Positions 30,193-38,732 are shown, numbered from the stretch's first letter. The stretch is DNA of 64,000 nt from Jiangella muralis (GCF_001270745.1 NZ_LFXL01000026.1:1-64000); one strand, 5' to 3'. Notes: generated by a model from the letters alone, not told the origin. Program-made: numbers and translations.

Positions 30193-30273
30193 TTTGGCCG
30201 GATCCCGAGACGACATATCTCGTTATTTGATACGGACGGTGACGGCGGCGGGCCGTCGCCGTACGCTCGTCCC

Positions 30274-30348
30274 ATGTTCCGCACCGAGCTCTGGAAGCGC
30301 CGCGCCATCGACTTCGGTCGCGCCGCGTCCATGCTCTGTCTGCCCTGA
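30274..30348 (+). CDS. Cys-containing leader peptide of the sulfurtransferase operon
   Basis: This 24-residue ORF reads MFRTELWKRRAIDFGRAASM followed by LCLP. The spacing R-x-x-D-x-x-R-x-x-S-x-x-C matches the 'putative leader peptide' family found before actinobacterial sulfur genes. There, cysteine-dependent translation of the Cys codon controls the downstream operon (attenuation). ATG 30274 follows TACGCT by six bases, a leaderless start, which these leaders often use. It ends 94 bases before the DUF4395 gene. A hairpin overlaps the region just after its stop. Confidence 0.7.
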   Translation: MFRTELWKRRAIDFGRAASMLCLP

Positions 30349-30363
30349 CGGGGAACGGCCCCG
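30349..30363 (+). promoter_or_regulatory. Hairpin after the leader peptide (possible attenuator)
   Basis: CGGGG (30349-30353) and CCCCG (30359-30363) can pair around AACGG directly after the leader stop codon. A ribosome pausing on the Cys codon would affect this and other structures in the 94-base spacer. The short stem makes the exact mechanism uncertain. Confidence 0.4.
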
Positions 30364-30442
30364 CCACGCGGCCACGCATTCGCGTCCTCGGCCTCTGCCG
30401 TTCCTGACGATCGTCTCCCGTTCCGTCCACGTCAGGAGGACC

Positions 30443-30886
30443 ATGCCGACTCGCATCGACCCACGAGGTCCGCGGTTCGCGGCCACGCTCACCGCCGTCG
30501 TGCTCGCGGTCGTCCTGGTCACCGGCAGCGCCTGGCTGCTGGCCGTCCAGGGCCTGGTGTTCGCGGCCGGAGCGTTGCTCGGGTTGCCGCGGGCGCCGTA
30601 CGGGCTGCTGTACGCGAAGCTCGTCCGGCCCCGGCTCGGTCCGCCCGGCGAGCTCGAAGACGCCGCGCCGCCGCGGTTCGCCCAGGCCGTCGGGCTGGTG
30701 TTCGCCGTCGCCGGCGTCATCGCCTTCGCGGCCGGGCTGACCGCGGTCGCGTACGTCGTCGTGGCGGCCGCGCTGGCCGCGGCGTTCCTCAACGCGGCCT
30801 TCGGCTTCTGCCTGGGCTGCGAGTTCTACCTCGCCTTCCGGCGTCTGTTCCCATCCCAACCCAACACCACGGAGGTCGCGTCATGA
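30443..30886 (+). CDS. DUF4395 membrane protein
   Basis: This 147-residue DUF4395-family protein begins IDPRGPRFAATLTAVVLAVVL and has about four transmembrane segments. The conserved Cys-containing end FGFCLGCEFYLAFRRL is compatible with sulfur-compound handling. It precedes the thiosulfate sulfurtransferase gene with an ATGA overlap and follows an AGGAGGA ribosome-binding site. Family members regularly sit in rhodanese operons; the precise function is unknown, and transport of a sulfur compound is my guess. Confidence 0.88.
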   Translation: MPTRIDPRGPRFAATLTAVVLAVVLVTGSAWLLAVQGLVFAAGALLGLPRAPYGLLYAKLVRPRLGPPGELEDAAPPRFAQAVGLVFAVAGVIAFAAGLTAVAYVVVAAALAAAFLNAAFGFCLGCEFYLAFRRLFPSQPNTTEVAS

Positions 30887-31731
30887 GCCGCGAGTCCAGC
30901 CTCGTCTCGGCCGACTGGGTCGAGCAGAACCTCGACAACCCGAAGGTGGTGCTCGTCGAGGTCGACGAGGACACCGCCGCCTACGACAAGAACCACATCC
31001 GCGGCGCCGTGAAGGTCAACTGGTCCACCGACCTGCGCGACCCGCTGCGTCGTGACTTCGTGAACAAGGAGCAGTTCGAGGCGCTGCTCGGCGGTCTCGG
31101 CATCGGCAACGACGACACCGTCGTGCTGTACGGCGGCAACAACAACTGGTTCGCCGCGTACGCGTACTGGTACTTCAAGGTCTACGGCCACGGCGACGTG
31201 CGCCTGCTCGACGGCGGCCGGAAGATCTGGGAGCTGGAGAGCCGCGAGCTGGTCGACACCGTCCCGTCGCGCCCGGCGGCCACCTACACCGCGCAGGACC
31301 CGGACAACTCGATCCGTGCCTTCCGTGACGAGGTCGTCGCCGCCATCGGCGCGCAGAACCTGGTCGACGTCCGCTCGCCCGACGAGTATGCCGGCCGGCT
31401 GCTGGCCCCGGCCCACCTGCCGCAGGAGGTGTCGCAGGTCCCGGGTCACATCCCGACCGCGGCGAACGTCCCGTGGAGCAAGGCGGCCAACGACGACGGC
31501 ACCTTCCGCTCCGACGACGAGCTGCGCGCCCTCTACGGCGGCGTCGGCGTCGACTTCGGCAAGGACACCATCGCCTACTGCCGCATCGGCGAGCGCTCGT
31601 CGCACACGTGGTTCGTGCTGCGCGAGATCCTCGGCGTCGAGAACGTCAAGAACTACGACGGCTCGTGGACGGAGTACGGCTCGCTGGTCGGCGTGCCGGT
31701 CGCTCTCGGCGACGAGCCCGGGGCGGCGTGA
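30883..31731 (+). CDS. Thiosulfate/3-mercaptopyruvate sulfurtransferase (rhodanese)
   Basis: This 282-residue enzyme has two rhodanese domains. The N-terminal one (about 8-130) is inactive. The C-terminal one (about 155-275) carries the catalytic CRIGERSSHTW loop, which accepts a persulfide from thiosulfate and passes it to cyanide or biosynthetic acceptors. VDVRSPDEYAGR is the domain-start signature. It corresponds to the CysA2/SseA type of actinobacteria. It is coupled to the DUF4395 gene by a four-base overlap and is followed four bases later by the DUF1416 gene, all under the leader peptide. Confidence 0.94.
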   Translation: MSRESSLVSADWVEQNLDNPKVVLVEVDEDTAAYDKNHIRGAVKVNWSTDLRDPLRRDFVNKEQFEALLGGLGIGNDDTVVLYGGNNNWFAAYAYWYFKVYGHGDVRLLDGGRKIWELESRELVDTVPSRPAATYTAQDPDNSIRAFRDEVVAAIGAQNLVDVRSPDEYAGRLLAPAHLPQEVSQVPGHIPTAANVPWSKAANDDGTFRSDDELRALYGGVGVDFGKDTIAYCRIGERSSHTWFVLREILGVENVKNYDGSWTEYGSLVGVPVALGDEPGAA

Positions 31732-31735
31732 CCTC

Positions 31736-32032
31736 ATGTGCGGAGCGACTGCGGGCGGAGTCTCGCTGGAAGGAGTCGACGTGACCAAGGAGACCGTCAT
31801 CCAGGGCGTCGTGCACCGTGACGACGCGCCGCTGTCGGGCGCCTACGTGCGGCTGCTGGACGCGACCGGCGAGTTCACCGCCGAGGTCCCGACCAGCGCG
31901 ACCGGCCAGTTCCGGTTCTTCGCCGCGCCCGGCACCTGGACGCTGCGCACGCTGGCGCCCGGCGCCGACACCGTCGACCGCTCGGTCGTCGCCGACATCG
32001 GCGTGACCGACGTCGACGTCCACGTCGGCTGA
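31736..32032 (+). CDS. DUF1416 (SseC-like) protein
   Basis: This 98-residue beta-rich protein starts MCGATAGGVSLEGVDVTKET and has the transthyretin-like strand pattern IQGVVHRDDAPLSGAYVRLLD. DUF1416 proteins (SseC in mycobacteria) always follow the sulfurtransferase gene. The N-terminal Met-Cys-Gly is conserved as I recall and may take part in sulfur transfer. It lies four bases after the rhodanese stop, the last gene of the operon, and ends in a shared hairpin. Confidence 0.88.
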   Translation: MCGATAGGVSLEGVDVTKETVIQGVVHRDDAPLSGAYVRLLDATGEFTAEVPTSATGQFRFFAAPGTWTLRTLAPGADTVDRSVVADIGVTDVDVHVG

Positions 32033-32047
32033 TTCAGTCCGAAAGGC

Positions 32048-32084
32048 GGCGTCCAGGCCCTCAGTAGACGAGGGCCTGGACGCC
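32048..32084. terminator. Bidirectional terminator hairpin
   Basis: A perfect 15-bp stem, GGCGTCCAGGCCCTC (32048-32062) with GAGGGCCTGGACGCC (32070-32084), encloses a 7-base loop. It overlaps the last codons and the stop of the DsrE-like gene, so the coding end doubles as terminator for both convergent transcripts. Confidence 0.8.
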
Positions 32085-32423
32085 GTCGGCCATGATCTCC
32101 TCGACGAAGGTCGGGGCGCCGGCGATGCGCACGCCGTCGATGACGTCGTCCGGCCCGATGCCGCGGCGGGCGGCGCACTGGGTGCACAGCGTCACCGTGC
32201 CGCCGGCCAGCAGCGCGTCGAGCAGGTCGGGCAGCGGCGCCGCGTGCGGAAGCTCGAACTCGGCCGCCCGGCCGGGCAGCGCGAACCAGGCCGACTCGCC
32301 GGTCAGCCACAGCGACACCGACGCGCCCGCGGCGAGCGCCGTCGTCGCGACGGTGAAGGCCTGCGAGCACCGCTCCGGCGCGTCAGACCCGGCGGTGACC
32401 TTGACGACGAGGGTGCGCTCCAT
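32061..32423 (-). CDS. DsrE/DsrF-like protein
   Basis: This 120-residue DsrE-fold protein reads VVKVTAGSDAPERCSQAFTVATTALAAGASVSLWLTGE and contains CTQCAARRGI, a conserved Cys pair where DsrE-type proteins carry sulfur, and ends GVQALVY. Placement opposite the sulfurtransferase operon supports a link to persulfide trafficking, but this is inference. ATG 32423 was chosen; an earlier ATG would add three residues. Confidence 0.85.
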   Translation of the reverse strand: MERTLVVKVTAGSDAPERCSQAFTVATTALAAGASVSLWLTGESAWFALPGRAAEFELPHAAPLPDLLDALLAGGTVTLCTQCAARRGIGPDDVIDGVRIAGAPTFVEEIMADGVQALVY

Positions 32424-32468
32424 GGAACGCAAGCCTCACACACAGGCGCGCCACCTCGTCGTAAGGGT

Positions 32469-32897
32469 ATGGACACCACCGAGATCACGACCCTGCTGGA
32501 CGCCCGGTCCGCGGCCATCCACGCGAAGGACCTCGACCGGCTGATGTCGTTCTACGCCGACGACATCGTGTACTTCGACGTCGTCCCGCCGCTGCTCTAC
32601 CAGGGCGCGGCCGCCATGCGCGACCGGTTCGCCGACTGGTTCGCCCGCTGGTCCGGCCCGATCGGCCAGCAGGCGCACGACGTCCACGTCGAGGCGGGCG
32701 GCGACGTCGCCGTCGTGCGGATGCTGATCCGGACCAGCGGCACGCTGGCGACCGGCCGCGAGGTCGGCTACTGGGTCCGTGCCACGGACGGGCTGCGGCG
32801 TGGCGCCGGCGGCTGGACGATCGCGCACGAGCACGTCTCGCTGCCGGTCGAGTTCCCGCAGGGGACCGCGGCCATGGACCTCGTTCCCGGCGGATAG
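32469..32897 (+). CDS. SnoaL-like/NTF2-fold protein
   Basis: This 142-residue protein has the NTF2-like (SnoaL/DUF4440) pattern: an N-terminal helix LLDARSAAIHAKDLDRLMSFYADDIVYFDVVPPL, then GAAAMRDRFADWFARWSGPI, and curved beta-sheet strands ending GGWTIAHEHVSLPVEF. Members are small-molecule isomerase-like or stress proteins. No substrate can be given. ATG 32469 opens a run of three small same-strand genes. It is divergent from the DsrE gene. Confidence 0.85.
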   Translation: MDTTEITTLLDARSAAIHAKDLDRLMSFYADDIVYFDVVPPLLYQGAAAMRDRFADWFARWSGPIGQQAHDVHVEAGGDVAVVRMLIRTSGTLATGREVGYWVRATDGLRRGAGGWTIAHEHVSLPVEFPQGTAAMDLVPGG

Positions 32898-32907
32898 ACT
32901 GCGGGGC

Positions 32908-33009
32908 GTGCTCGAACTCGTCTTCACCAGCATCCTCGTCCTGGTCACCATCGCCGCCGGGATGATGGGCGTGCTCGTGGTCTACAAGCTGTTCAAGGGC
33001 CAGGCTTGA
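32908..33009 (+). CDS. 33-residue single-pass membrane peptide
   Basis: This ORF starts GTG at 32908, seven bases after TAGACT, a strong leaderless signature. It encodes LELVFTSILVLVTIAAGMMG, then VLVVYKLFKGQA: one transmembrane helix with a positively charged C-terminal end. Its TGA lies inside the TTGA that opens the nitrobindin gene, so translation of the two is coupled. The function is unknown. Confidence 0.7.
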   Translation: MLELVFTSILVLVTIAAGMMGVLVVYKLFKGQA

Positions 33010-33524
33010 TCGAGATCCCGGACGACCTCCACCCGGCCTGCCTGCCGATCGCCTGGCTGCTCGGCCGCTGGGAGGGCGCGGGCCTCGGCGACTACCCGAC
33101 GATCGAGGCGTTCCGGTTCGGCCAGGAGGTCGAGTTCGGCTACGTCCCGGACAAGCCGTTCCTGTCGTACCGCAGCCGCAGCTGGATCCTGGACGACGAC
33201 GGCAACCTGGTGCGGCCCGCGGCGCGGGAGACCGGCTACTGGCGGCCGCAGGAGAACGACGAGATCGAGGTGCTGCTCACGCACCCGACCGGGTTCGTCG
33301 AGATCTACATCGGGCAGACCGAGCCGGCCCGGGTCGAACTGGCCACGCGCGGCGTCCTGAAGACCGAGACCGCCAAGGACTACCGCACCGGCCACCGGCT
33401 GTACGGGCTGGTCGAGGGTGCGCTGATGTACGTCTACGAGATGTCGGCCATGGGCCAGGAACTGCAGCCGCACCTGTCCGCCGAGCTCAAGCGGGTCACC
33501 GGCGCCGCCGAAGCCCGGGACTGA
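33006..33524 (+). CDS. Nitrobindin-like heme-binding beta-barrel protein
   Basis: This 172-residue protein belongs to the FABP-like/nitrobindin (DUF1794) family. It shows the signature LLGRWEGAGLGDYPTI at the N-terminus, the barrel strands and a C-terminal HLSAELKRV containing the conserved His that ligates heme. Nitrobindins bind ferric heme and isomerise peroxynitrite. The start is the unusual TTG 33006, which overlaps the membrane-peptide stop as TTGA. No alternative start fits, because the signature begins near residue 19. Confidence 0.88.
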   Translation: MIEIPDDLHPACLPIAWLLGRWEGAGLGDYPTIEAFRFGQEVEFGYVPDKPFLSYRSRSWILDDDGNLVRPAARETGYWRPQENDEIEVLLTHPTGFVEIYIGQTEPARVELATRGVLKTETAKDYRTGHRLYGLVEGALMYVYEMSAMGQELQPHLSAELKRVTGAAEARD

Positions 33525-33553
33525 TTCGCTCGTCCGCGGTGTTGAATGAGGGT

Positions 33554-34528
33554 ATGGACGTCTACCGCAGCCCGCTGCTCGCCACCCCCGGGGCCGTCGC
33601 GGCCACCGAGCCCGACGACGGCGTCGCCGCGCACTACGGCGACCCGTTTCGCGAGCAGCGCCGCCTCGTCGCCGGCAAGGGCGCGGTCGACCTCTCGCAC
33701 CGCGGCGTCCTGCGGGTCGGTGGGCCCGACCGCCTGACCTGGCTGCACCAGCTCCTCACCCAGCACGTCGAGCACCTCGAGCCGCATCGGGCCACGTCCG
33801 CGCTGGTCCTCGACGCGAACGGCCGGGTCGAGCACGCGCTCTACGGCGTCGACGACGGCGAGGCGTTCTGGTTCCACACCGAGCGGACGTCGGCCGAGCC
33901 GCTGCGCGACTACCTGGAGAAGATGAAGTTCTGGTCCCAGGTCGAGGTCGCCGACGTGACGGACGAGTTCGCCGTCGTGTGGGAGCCGGTCACCGAGCCG
34001 GCCGCCGCGCACCTGAGCCGCGTCACCGAGCGGGGGCGCGACGTGTTCGTCCCGCGGGCCGAGCTGGCCGCGTACGTCACCCAGCCGGCCGGCGTCTGGG
34101 CGCACGAGGCGCTGCGCATCGAGGCGCGCGAGCCACGTCAGGGCCTCGACACCGACGACCGCACCATCCCGCACGAGGTCGGCTGGATCGGCACCGCCGT
34201 CCACCTCGACAAGGGCTGCTACCGCGGTCAGGAGACCGTCGCGCGGGTGCACACGCTCGGCCGGCCGCCGCGCCGCCTCGTCCTGCTGCACCTCGACGGC
34301 TCCGTCGACACCCTGCCCGAGCACGGCGACCCCGTCGAGCTGGACGGCCGCACCGTCGGCACCGTCGGCTCGGCCGCCCGCCACCACGAGCTGGGGCCGA
34401 TCGCGCTCGCCGTCCTCAAGCGGAACACCCCGGTCGACGCCCAGCTGCTGGCCGGCGGGGTGGCCGCCGCCCAGGAGGTCGTCGTCGACCCCGAGGCCGG
34501 CTTGCACGTGCGGCCTCAGCTGCGCTGA
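33554..34528 (+). CDS. ygfZ: YgfZ/GcvT-like folate-binding Fe-S maintenance protein
   Basis: This 324-residue tetrahydrofolate-binding protein of the GcvT fold helps repair or assemble Fe-S enzymes. The defining motif KGCYRGQE is present near residue 220, with the N-terminal GVLRVGGPDRLTWLHQLLTQ and LVLDANGRVEHALYGV. ATG 33554 was chosen (MDVYRSPLLATPGA). Its 3' end overlaps the convergent epimerase gene by 13 bases. Confidence 0.9.
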   Translation: MDVYRSPLLATPGAVAATEPDDGVAAHYGDPFREQRRLVAGKGAVDLSHRGVLRVGGPDRLTWLHQLLTQHVEHLEPHRATSALVLDANGRVEHALYGVDDGEAFWFHTERTSAEPLRDYLEKMKFWSQVEVADVTDEFAVVWEPVTEPAAAHLSRVTERGRDVFVPRAELAAYVTQPAGVWAHEALRIEAREPRQGLDTDDRTIPHEVGWIGTAVHLDKGCYRGQETVARVHTLGRPPRRLVLLHLDGSVDTLPEHGDPVELDGRTVGTVGSAARHHELGPIALAVLKRNTPVDAQLLAGGVAAAQEVVVDPEAGLHVRPQLR

Positions 34529-35364
34529 CGCCAGCCGTAGCGCGGTTCGTAGCCGAGCACCCGGCGGGCCTTGTCGATCGACAGCAGCGTCTCGTGCTCG
34601 CCGACGTCGCGACGCCGCTCGACGGCCGGGAACACCTCGTCCAGCAGCTCGCCGTTGGGCCGCTCCATGACGGTGTCGGCGTTGGCGATGACGAACACGT
34701 CCGCGCCGGTCAGCGGCGCCTCGAGGGCCAGCCGGACGGCCTGCGCGGCGTCGCGGGCGTCGATGTAGCCCCACAGGTTCCACTTGCGCAGCAGCGGGTC
34801 GTCCTGGAACGACGCGAACCGTTCGTAGTCCTCGGGGTCCATGACGTTCGACAGCCGCAGCCCGATGATCTTGCGCTCCGGATCCCACCGGCAGAACTGC
34901 TCGGCCATCGTCTCGCCGACCAGCTTGGACAGCGAGTACGCGGTCTCCGGCCGGCCCGGGTAGTCCTCGTCGACGGGGACGTACGGCGGCGGCGTGTCGA
35001 ACGGCAGCCCGAGCACCGTCTCGCTGGACGCCCACACGACGTTCTTGATGTCCAGCTGGCGGGCCGCCTCGAACACGTTGTAAGTGCTCAGCGTGTTGAC
35101 GGAGAACGTGACGGGGTTCGGCGCCAGCCCCGGCGCCCGGATCGCGGCCAGGTGCACGATGCCCGTCACGCCGTCGACGCGGTCGTCGATGCCGGCGAAC
35201 GCCGCGACCGTCTGCCCGTAGTCGGTGAGGTCGACGCGGCTGTGCCGGACCGACGGGTCGGCCGGCGGCACGAGGTCCACCGAGACGACGTCGTAGCCGT
35301 GCGCCGTCAGGTCCGCGACGCAGGCCCGGCCGGCCTGGCCGCTGCCACCGGTCACGATGATCAT
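34516..35364 (-). CDS. NAD-dependent epimerase/dehydratase family protein
   Basis: This 282-residue extended short-chain dehydrogenase starts with the Rossmann motif IIVTGGSGQAGRACV and contains the catalytic YSLSK (Tyr and Lys near residues 137-141) plus the GLRLSNV substrate-loop region. It resembles uronate-dehydrogenase-like or UDP-sugar-epimerase-like enzymes acting on a sugar derivative; the exact substrate is open. ATG 35364 has GGAGGA just upstream. dtd lies 17 bases upstream on the same strand. Confidence 0.88.
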   Translation of the reverse strand: MIIVTGGSGQAGRACVADLTAHGYDVVSVDLVPPADPSVRHSRVDLTDYGQTVAAFAGIDDRVDGVTGIVHLAAIRAPGLAPNPVTFSVNTLSTYNVFEAARQLDIKNVVWASSETVLGLPFDTPPPYVPVDEDYPGRPETAYSLSKLVGETMAEQFCRWDPERKIIGLRLSNVMDPEDYERFASFQDDPLLRKWNLWGYIDARDAAQAVRLALEAPLTGADVFVIANADTVMERPNGELLDEVFPAVERRRDVGEHETLLSIDKARRVLGYEPRYGWRQRS

Positions 35365-35381
35365 GAGGTCCTCCGCGGGCG

Positions 35382-35813
35382 TCAGGTGTCGAGGAGCAGT
35401 GTCACCGGGCCGTCGTTGACCAGGCTGACCCGCATGTCCGCGCCGAACACGCCGGTCTCGACGGCCGCGCCGAGCCCGCGTAGCGCGGCCACGAACTCGG
35501 CCACGAGCGGCTCGGACACCGGTCCCGGCGCCGCCGCGCCCCAGGACGGGCGGCGGCCCTTCGCGGTGTCGGCGTAGAGCGTGAACTGGCTGACGACGAG
35601 GATCGGCGCGCCGACGTCGGATGCGGACCGCTCGTCGGCGAGGATGCGCAGGCCCCAGACCTTGCGGGCCAGCTTGGCGGCGTCGTCGGCGCTGTCGTCG
35701 TGGGTCACCCCGACCAACACCAGCAGGCCCTGCCCGTCCGGCTCGATCGCCCCGACGACCTCCCCGTCCACCGAGACCGACGCCGACGTCACCCGCTGCA
35801 CGACCGCTCGCAT
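35382..35813 (-). CDS. dtd: D-aminoacyl-tRNA deacylase
   Basis: This 143-residue homodimeric enzyme removes D-amino acids (and Gly) mischarged on tRNA. The two active-site motifs are visible: [17 protein letters not shown] near residues 78-94 and [11 protein letters not shown] at the C-terminus. It begins [21 protein letters not shown], the canonical start. Cytoplasmic. It probably shares a transcript with the epimerase gene and is divergent from the SDR gene. Confidence 0.95.
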   Translation of the reverse strand: MRAVVQRVTSASVSVDGEVVGAIEPDGQGLLVLVGVTHDDSADDAAKLARKVWGLRILADERSASDVGAPILVVSQFTLYADTAKGRRPSWGAAAPGPVSEPLVAEFVAALRGLGAAVETGVFGADMRVSLVNDGPVTLLLDT

Positions 35814-35900
35814 CCCCGCATCGTCGCACGCGCGTCCAGGCGCCGGCGCGGCGGCCGAAAGCCGCCAGCTACGCGGTCCCCGCGAGCGGACACTGGAGAC

Positions 35901-36656
35901 ATGAACATGCAGACGAGAACAGGGCTCGACGGCAGGGCGGCCATGGTCATCGGCGGCAGCAGGGGCATCGGCGCGGCGGTGGTCCGCCGGCTGGCCGAGG
36001 ACGGCGCCGACGTCGCCTTCACCTACCTCGCCGACACCGCGGCCGCGGACAAGGTGGTCGCCGCGGTCGAGGAGGCCGGACGGCGCGCGCTCGCCCTGCG
36101 GGTCGACAGCGCCGACGCCGTCGCGCTGACGGCCGCCGTCGACACCGTCGCCGACCGGTTCGGCCGCCTGGACATCCTGGTCAACAATGCCGCGCGATAC
36201 CCCGTCGGGCCCATCGAGGAGCTCGGCTTGGACGAGTTCGACCGCACCATCGCGGTGAACGTCCGGGCGCCGTTCGTCGCCTCCAAGGCCGCCGCCCGGC
36301 ACATGACCGACGGCGGCAGCATCGTGACCATCGGCAGCCTGGTCGCCGAGCGCACCGTCTTCCCCGGCTACGGGCTGTACGCGATGAGCAAGACCGCGCT
36401 GACCGGGCTGACGAAGGGCATGGCGCGCGATCTCGGCAGCCGGGGGATCCGGGCCAACATCGTGCACCCCGGCCCCACCGACACCGACCTCTCCCCGGCC
36501 GACGGGCCGTACTCCGACACCGTCCGGTCGCACACGGCGCTGGGCCGGTACGCCGACCCGGCCGAGATCGCCGCCACCGTCGCGCACCTCGCCGGCGACG
36601 ACGGCCGCTACATCACCGGGACGTCGGTGCTGGTCGACGGCGGTTTCTCCATCTGA
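35901..36656 (+). CDS. Short-chain dehydrogenase/reductase
   Basis: This 251-residue classical SDR has the NAD(P)-binding motif [16 protein letters not shown] (18-33), NNAA, catalytic Tyr/Lys in YAMSK, and the C-terminal [17 protein letters not shown] typical of FabG-like oxidoreductases. The substrate is unknown. ATG 35901 follows CTGGAGAC, a fair ribosome-binding site. The downstream asparaginase gene is 57 bases away and could be cotranscribed. Confidence 0.9.
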   Translation: MNMQTRTGLDGRAAMVIGGSRGIGAAVVRRLAEDGADVAFTYLADTAAADKVVAAVEEAGRRALALRVDSADAVALTAAVDTVADRFGRLDILVNNAARYPVGPIEELGLDEFDRTIAVNVRAPFVASKAAARHMTDGGSIVTIGSLVAERTVFPGYGLYAMSKTALTGLTKGMARDLGSRGIRANIVHPGPTDTDLSPADGPYSDTVRSHTALGRYADPAEIAATVAHLAGDDGRYITGTSVLVDGGFSI

Positions 36657-36713
36657 CGGACGGGCGCGTGACAGGATCGTCGCACCGATTTGCGCCGAGA
36701 AGCGAGGAGCGAC

Positions 36714-37679
36714 ATGCACGCGGGCGACGCCGTCCTGGTGGCTGAGGTGGTCCGGTCGGGGCTGGTGGAGTCCCGGCACCATGGCTCGGTGGCCGCGCTG
36801 GCCGCCGACGGGTCGGTGGCGTTCACCGCCGGCCGCGCCGAGGAGCCGATGTACCCGCGGTCGTCGAACAAGCCGGCGCAGGCCGCGGCGATGGTCCGGC
36901 TGGGGCTGCCGCTGGACGGCGAGCTGCTGGCGCTCGCGGCGGCCAGCCACTCCGGCGAGCCGATCCACCTCGACGGCGTGCGGCGCATCCTCGCGCTCGG
37001 CGGGCTGGACGAGTCGGCGCTGCGGAACACGCCGGGCTTCCCGATCGACCACACCACGATGGTCGACTACGTCCGCACGGGCGGTGAGCCGTCGTCGCTG
37101 GCCGCCGACTGCTCCGGCAAGCATGCCGCGATGCTGCTCACCTGCGTCGTCAACTCATGGCCGGTCGAGGACTATCTGGACCCGGCGCATCCGCTGCAGG
37201 CGGCGATCCACGACACCGTCGGCTCGCTGGCGGGGGCGCCGGCGACGCACACCGGCGTCGACGGCTGCGGCGCGCCGCTGTTCGCGATGTCCCTGACCGG
37301 GCTGGCCCGGATCTTCCGGGCGCTCGCGCTGGCGCAGTCGGGGACGCCGGAGCGGCGGGTGGCCGACGCGATCCGGGCGCACCCCGAGTACACCAGCGGC
37401 ACCACGCGCGACGAGATGCAGCTGATCCGCGGCGTGCCCGGCCTGGTCGCCAAGGGCGGCGCCGAAGCCGTCCTCGCCGCCGCCCTCGACGACGGCCGCG
37501 CGGTCGCCGTCAAGATCGACGACGGGGGAACGCGGGCGCGCATGCCGGTCCTGGTGGCCGCGCTCCGGCGGCTCGGGGTCGACGCCCCGGCGCTGGACGA
37601 GCTGTCCACCGTCCCCGTCCTCGGCGGTGGTCACCCCGTCGGCACCCTCCGAACCGCCGTCGACTGGCCGGAGCTGTGA
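36714..37679 (+). CDS. Asparaginase (thermolabile/Rhizobium-type L-asparaginase II)
   Basis: This 321-residue protein belongs to the asparaginase_II family (Rhizobium etli type), which hydrolyses L-asparagine. The family motifs are visible: [19 protein letters not shown] at the start, [29 protein letters not shown] and [12 protein letters not shown] near 128-138, then [17 protein letters not shown] 36714 has GAGGAG upstream. The stop overlaps the TetR gene start as GTGA, so enzyme and regulator are translated from the same mRNA. Confidence 0.9.
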   Translation: MHAGDAVLVAEVVRSGLVESRHHGSVAALAADGSVAFTAGRAEEPMYPRSSNKPAQAAAMVRLGLPLDGELLALAAASHSGEPIHLDGVRRILALGGLDESALRNTPGFPIDHTTMVDYVRTGGEPSSLAADCSGKHAAMLLTCVVNSWPVEDYLDPAHPLQAAIHDTVGSLAGAPATHTGVDGCGAPLFAMSLTGLARIFRALALAQSGTPERRVADAIRAHPEYTSGTTRDEMQLIRGVPGLVAKGGAEAVLAAALDDGRAVAVKIDDGGTRARMPVLVAALRRLGVDAPALDELSTVPVLGGGHPVGTLRTAVDWPEL

Positions 37680-38254
37680 GCGACCTCCGTGCCCGCCGGC
37701 AGCGCGCGACCCGCGGCGAGATCGTCGAGGCGGGGCTGCGGCTGTTCGACGAGCGCGGCTACGAGGCGGTGACCATGGAGCAGATCGCGGCTGACGCCGG
37801 GGTGTCGCGGCGCACGCTGTATCGCCACTTCCCGACGAAGGACCGGATCCTGCTCGACCTCCCGGTCGAATGGATGGCGATGTGGGACGACGTGGTCGCC
37901 GCGGCCGCGCCCGACCTCCCGCCGCGTGACGTCATCGAGCACGCCGCCCGCGCCATCGGGGCGCACCTGGACGCCGAGAGCGCACGGATCCGCACCGCCT
38001 GGCGCATCAGCGACGCCGTTCCCGCCCTCCAGGCGGCGTTCCTCGCGAACCCGGCCTGGACGGCGCGCGTGGTCACGGTGCTGGAGGACCCGGCCCGCGG
38101 CACGCCGCTCGACCGGGCGACCGCCGTGGTCATCGCCGGCGCCTATCTGGGTGCGCTGGACGCGGCGATGCTGCGGTGGGCGGCCGAGGACGGCGGCACC
38201 GTCGCCGAGGCCGTCGAGTTGATCCTCGTCCGGCTGGCACCCATCTGGCCGTAG
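37676..38254 (+). CDS. TetR-family transcriptional regulator
   Basis: This 192-residue repressor has an N-terminal HTH (about 10-56: RGEIVEAGLRLFDERGYEAVTMEQIAADAGVSRRTLYRHFPTKDRIL) and a helical ligand-binding domain. GTG 37676 overlaps the asparaginase stop. A palindrome immediately after its stop codon, in front of the next small membrane gene, is a plausible operator for it. The ligand is unknown. Confidence 0.9.
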   Translation: MSDLRARRQRATRGEIVEAGLRLFDERGYEAVTMEQIAADAGVSRRTLYRHFPTKDRILLDLPVEWMAMWDDVVAAAAPDLPPRDVIEHAARAIGAHLDAESARIRTAWRISDAVPALQAAFLANPAWTARVVTVLEDPARGTPLDRATAVVIAGAYLGALDAAMLRWAAEDGGTVAEAVELILVRLAPIWP

Positions 38255-38255
38255 T

Positions 38256-38280
38256 TGGCACATTGTGCCATCATGGCACC
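38256..38280. promoter_or_regulatory. Palindromic operator candidate before the DUF6463-like gene
   Basis: TGGCACATTGTGCCA (38256-38270) is a perfect 15-base palindrome with one central base, followed by a third half-site TGGCACC (38274-38280) touching the next ATG. Its size suits a TetR dimer. Confidence 0.5.
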
Positions 38281-38673
38281 ATGACGCAGACTGTGCGCCG
38301 CCCGCTCGTCGGCTGGTCGTTGCTGGTCATCGCCGGCCTGCACGTCCTGAGCGCCCCGGTGATCTATCCCGACTCGCTGCGCTCGACCTGGGAGGCCGGC
38401 GTCGTCCTAGCGGTCGAGGCCGATCCCGCGCTGATCGCCGAGCGCGGGGTGGGCTTCTGGTACGTCACGGCCGGTCTTGGTCTCGGCCTGCTCGGCGGCG
38501 TCGTGCGGTCTCTGGAGCGACGGGGTGACGCGCCGCCCCGCGCCCTGGGCTGGGGGCTGCTGGCGCTGACCGGGTGGGGCGCCGCGCTCATGCCGGTCTC
38601 GGGGTTCTGGGCCTTCCTCGTCCCGGCCGTCCTGACGCTGCGGCAGCCCCGGCGGGTCACGGCCGGCGCCTAG
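38281..38673 (+). CDS. Small four-helix membrane protein (DUF6463-like)
   Basis: This 130-residue protein has about four hydrophobic segments: WSLLVIAGLHVLSAPVIYPD, then GFWYVTAGLGLGLLGGVV, then ALGWGLLALTGWGAALMPVS, then GFWAFLVPAVLTL. This layout resembles the DUF6463 family next to TetR genes. The TetR gene ends 26 bases upstream. The stop codon TAG is the first three bases of palindromic element C, so the gene end was probably set by insertion of the element. Confidence 0.75.
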   Translation: MTQTVRRPLVGWSLLVIAGLHVLSAPVIYPDSLRSTWEAGVVLAVEADPALIAERGVGFWYVTAGLGLGLLGGVVRSLERRGDAPPRALGWGLLALTGWGAALMPVSGFWAFLVPAVLTLRQPRRVTAGA

Positions 38674-38732
38674 GGTGTCGCCCGGGTCCGTGGCCTACTG
38701 CGCGGCGTCCGGGCGGCGCCGCTGCTGCTGCC

